From: Streptomyces longisporoflavus
Lineage (GTDB): Bacteria; Actinomycetota; Actinomycetes; Streptomycetales; Streptomycetaceae
Assembly (NCBI RefSeq): GCF_014649775.1
Contig: NZ_BMTR01000012.1
Span: 62,001 to 126,000 of the forward strand
Direction of reading: 5' to 3'
DNA length: 64,000 nt
Shown here in pieces: positions 62,516 to 64,000 of this stretch; positions within the stretch are counted from its first letter, which is position 1, and every line of letters starts with the position of its first letter. The translations under genes were made by a program, and so were the position numbers. The notes below the pieces were generated by a model. That model was not told where the DNA came from. It searched no databases and worked only from the letters and a program-made list of their open reading frames with translations.

Positions 62516-64000
62516 CTATTCCGTGGCGATGGCGTTCAGGACGTTCATCCGGCCCGCCCGGAAGGCGGGGACGAGGGCCGCGAAGAGGCCCACGAACGCC
62601 GAGCCGATGAAGACGGTGATGATCGTCGCCCAGGGGATCTCCAGGACCTTCAGGCCCTCCAGGGCGAGCAGCTTCTGGGCCGTCGCCCCCCAGCCCATCC
62701 CTAGCCCGAGGCCGAGCAGCGCGCCGAAGAGGGCGATGACCACCGACTCCATGCGGATCATGCGGCGCAGCTGGCGGCGCGAGAGGCCGATGGCCCGCAT
62801 CAGGCCGATCTCCCGGGTGCGCTCGACCACCGAGAGGGCGAGGGTGTTCACGACGCCCAGGATGGCGACGATGATCGCGAGGCCGAGCAGGCCGTAGACC
62901 ATGTTCAGCATCTGGCCGACCTGGTCCTTCAGTGTCTGCTTGAAGTCGGTCTGGTCCATGACCTTGTACTGCGGGTAGTCGGCCATGGCCGTCTTCAGCG
63001 ACTTGTACGCCGCGTCCTGCTGCCCCTTCGCCGCCTTGGCGAACATGATCACGTTCGGCGGCATCCGGTCGGCGGGCACGTACTTCGCCGCGGTCGTGAT
63101 GTTCACGTACATCGCGCCCGAGTCGATCGCGGTCTCGCTCGACGTGATGGCGCGGACCGTCAGCTCGCCCGTCCTGCCGTGGTCGAAGGCCAGCTTCACC
63201 TTGTCGCCGACGGAAAGGCCGTGGTCCTTGGCGAAGTCCTCGCCGACCGACATGGAGTCCGGCTTGTAGGCGTCGGCGAGCGTGCCCGCGACGGTCTCGG
63301 TGCGCAGGTCCTCGGCGTACGTGGCGTCGGCGGCGCTCAGGCCCACCTCCTTCGCGGTCTTGCCGTTCGGCGCCGTCAGGTCCGCCTTGATGTCCTTGTA
63401 CTGGGTGATGTGCGCGATGTGGTCGGCCTGCTCCAGGGACTTGGCGGCCTTCGGGGTGATCGCCTGGCCGTTGTCGGACTGGATGATGAAGTCCGCGCCG
63501 ACCGACTTGTCGAGTTCGTCCGTCGCGGAGGCCACCATCGAGGAGCCGACCACGGAGAGGCAGGCGACCAGGGCGAGGCCGATCATCAGGGCCGCGCCGG
63601 TGGCGCCGGTGCGGCGCGGGTTGCGCAGGGCGTTGCGCTCGGCCATCCGGCCCACGGGGCCGAACCACCGAAGGAGTACGGCACTGATGACGCGGACCAC
63701 GCCGGACGCGAGGACCGGGCCGATGACGACGAAGCCGATGAGGGTGAGGACCACGCCGCCGCCGAGGAGGAGCGATCCGTCGCTCGCCTTGTCCGCCTGC
63801 GACGCGGTGTAGAGGCCGAAGGCGCCCGCGCCGGTGAGGACGAGGCCGATGACCGCGCGCAGGGCGCTCGCCTTGCCGTCGGCCGGTGTCCCGGCGTCGC
63901 GCAGGGCGGCCATCGGAGAGACCTTGGCGGCGCGCCGCGCGGGGAGGTAGGCGGCGAGGACGGTGACGACGATGCCGAGGACCATGCCCACCACGGGCGT
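62516..64000 (-). CDS. FtsX-like ABC transporter permease, partial
   Basis: The C-terminal roughly 495 residues of a permease whose start lies beyond the window. Visible are the end of the first FtsX block (VVTVLAAYLPARRAAKVSPM), three further helices, RNALRNPRRTGATGAALMIG and a large extracytoplasmic domain. The final FtsX block follows (VYGLLGLAIIVAILGVVNTL and VVERTREIGLMRAIG). It is paralogous to the permease at 38084-40627 and presumably has its own ATPase outside the window. The substrate is unknown. Confidence 0.92.
   Translation of the reverse strand, partial: TPVVGMVLGIVVTVLAAYLPARRAAKVSPMAALRDAGTPADGKASALRAVIGLVLTGAGAFGLYTASQADKASDGSLLLGGGVVLTLIGFVVIGPVLASGVVRVISAVLLRWFGPVGRMAERNALRNPRRTGATGAALMIGLALVACLSVVGSSMVASATDELDKSVGADFIIQSDNGQAITPKAAKSLEQADHIAHITQYKDIKADLTAPNGKTAKEVGLSAADATYAEDLRTETVAGTLADAYKPDSMSVGEDFAKDHGLSVGDKVKLAFDHGRTGELTVRAITSSETAIDSGAMYVNITTAAKYVPADRMPPNVIMFAKAAKGQQDAAYKSLKTAMADYPQYKVMDQTDFKQTLKDQVGQMLNMVYGLLGLAIIVAILGVVNTLALSVVERTREIGLMRAIGLSRRQLRRMIRMESVVIALFGALLGLGLGMGWGATAQKLLALEGLKVLEIPWATIITVFIGSAFVGLFAALVPAFRAGRMNVLNAIATE

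Overview
The window is a piece of the core chromosome of a Streptomyces species. The evidence is the high G+C content with strong third-position GC bias, GTG and TTG starts preceded by GGAGG-type ribosome sites, sporulation and development genes, and a gene order that I recognise from memory as resembling the S. coelicolor SCO3066-SCO3110 neighbourhood (sigI, hut genes, cystathionine beta-synthase, bldA, ndh, divIC, eno, rpfA, mfd). I could not check that synteny. I saw no insertion sequence, prophage, CRISPR array or rRNA.

Layout. 1-2.2 kb: a partner-switching sigma module (ATP-binding anti-sigma factor cut by the window edge, STAS antagonist, SigI-type sigma factor). 2.3-5 kb: an Asp/Glu racemase and a WhiJ/AbaA-like developmental regulator set (ATP-binding protein, small proline-rich protein, XRE/DUF5753 protein, DUF397 protein). 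5-11 kb: a minus-strand histidine utilisation operon, hutU - M20 amidohydrolase - hutF - hutI. A divergent PLP decarboxylase and an amino acid permease follow. 14.2-16.4 kb: a four-gene roadblock/LC7 cluster without the GTPase or kinase of a conservon. 17-24.6 kb: an unusual catabolic locus with an RpiR regulator, a HutH-like lyase whose MIO triad reads Gly-Thr-Gly, a complete OpuC-type ABC importer and an NCS1 permease. 24.7-32 kb: cystathionine beta-synthase, a lipase-like secreted protein, a thiolase and small conserved proteins. 32-36.7 kb: 4-hydroxybenzoate uptake and hydroxylation (MFS transporter, PobA) facing a double IclR regulator. 36.7 kb: tRNA-Leu with anticodon UAA, i.e. bldA. 37-43.6 kb: a MacB-like exporter, cyclopropane fatty acid synthase and type II NADH dehydrogenase with a Rex-type operator. 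44-47.4 kb: eno - divIC - DUF501 - ppx. 47.7-49.8 kb: two resuscitation-promoting factors, the first behind a ydaO-type c-di-AMP riboswitch. 50-58 kb: P450, MazG, SurA-like lipoprotein, Ser/Thr kinase with a membrane partner, GNAT, a secreted HNH nuclease and a MOSC protein. 58.6-64 kb: mfd and the end of another FtsX-type permease.

How it fits together. The hut genes should take urocanate to formylglutamate and probably on to glutamate. The pob genes take up 4-hydroxybenzoate and make protocatechuate. bldA supplies the rare UUA-decoding tRNA that gates development, and several neighbours (rpfA/rpfB, divIC, the WhiJ-like set, the CYP107U-like P450) also belong to development or spore biology. 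By eye I found no in-frame TTA codon in the confident genes here.

The best candidates for under-described systems are the roadblock cluster at 14.2-16.4 kb and the Gly-Thr-Gly lyase plus OpuC-importer locus at 17-24.6 kb. Dispersed Streptomyces repeats occur in the gaps, and one of them appears to have been absorbed into the 3' end of an ABC ATPase gene.
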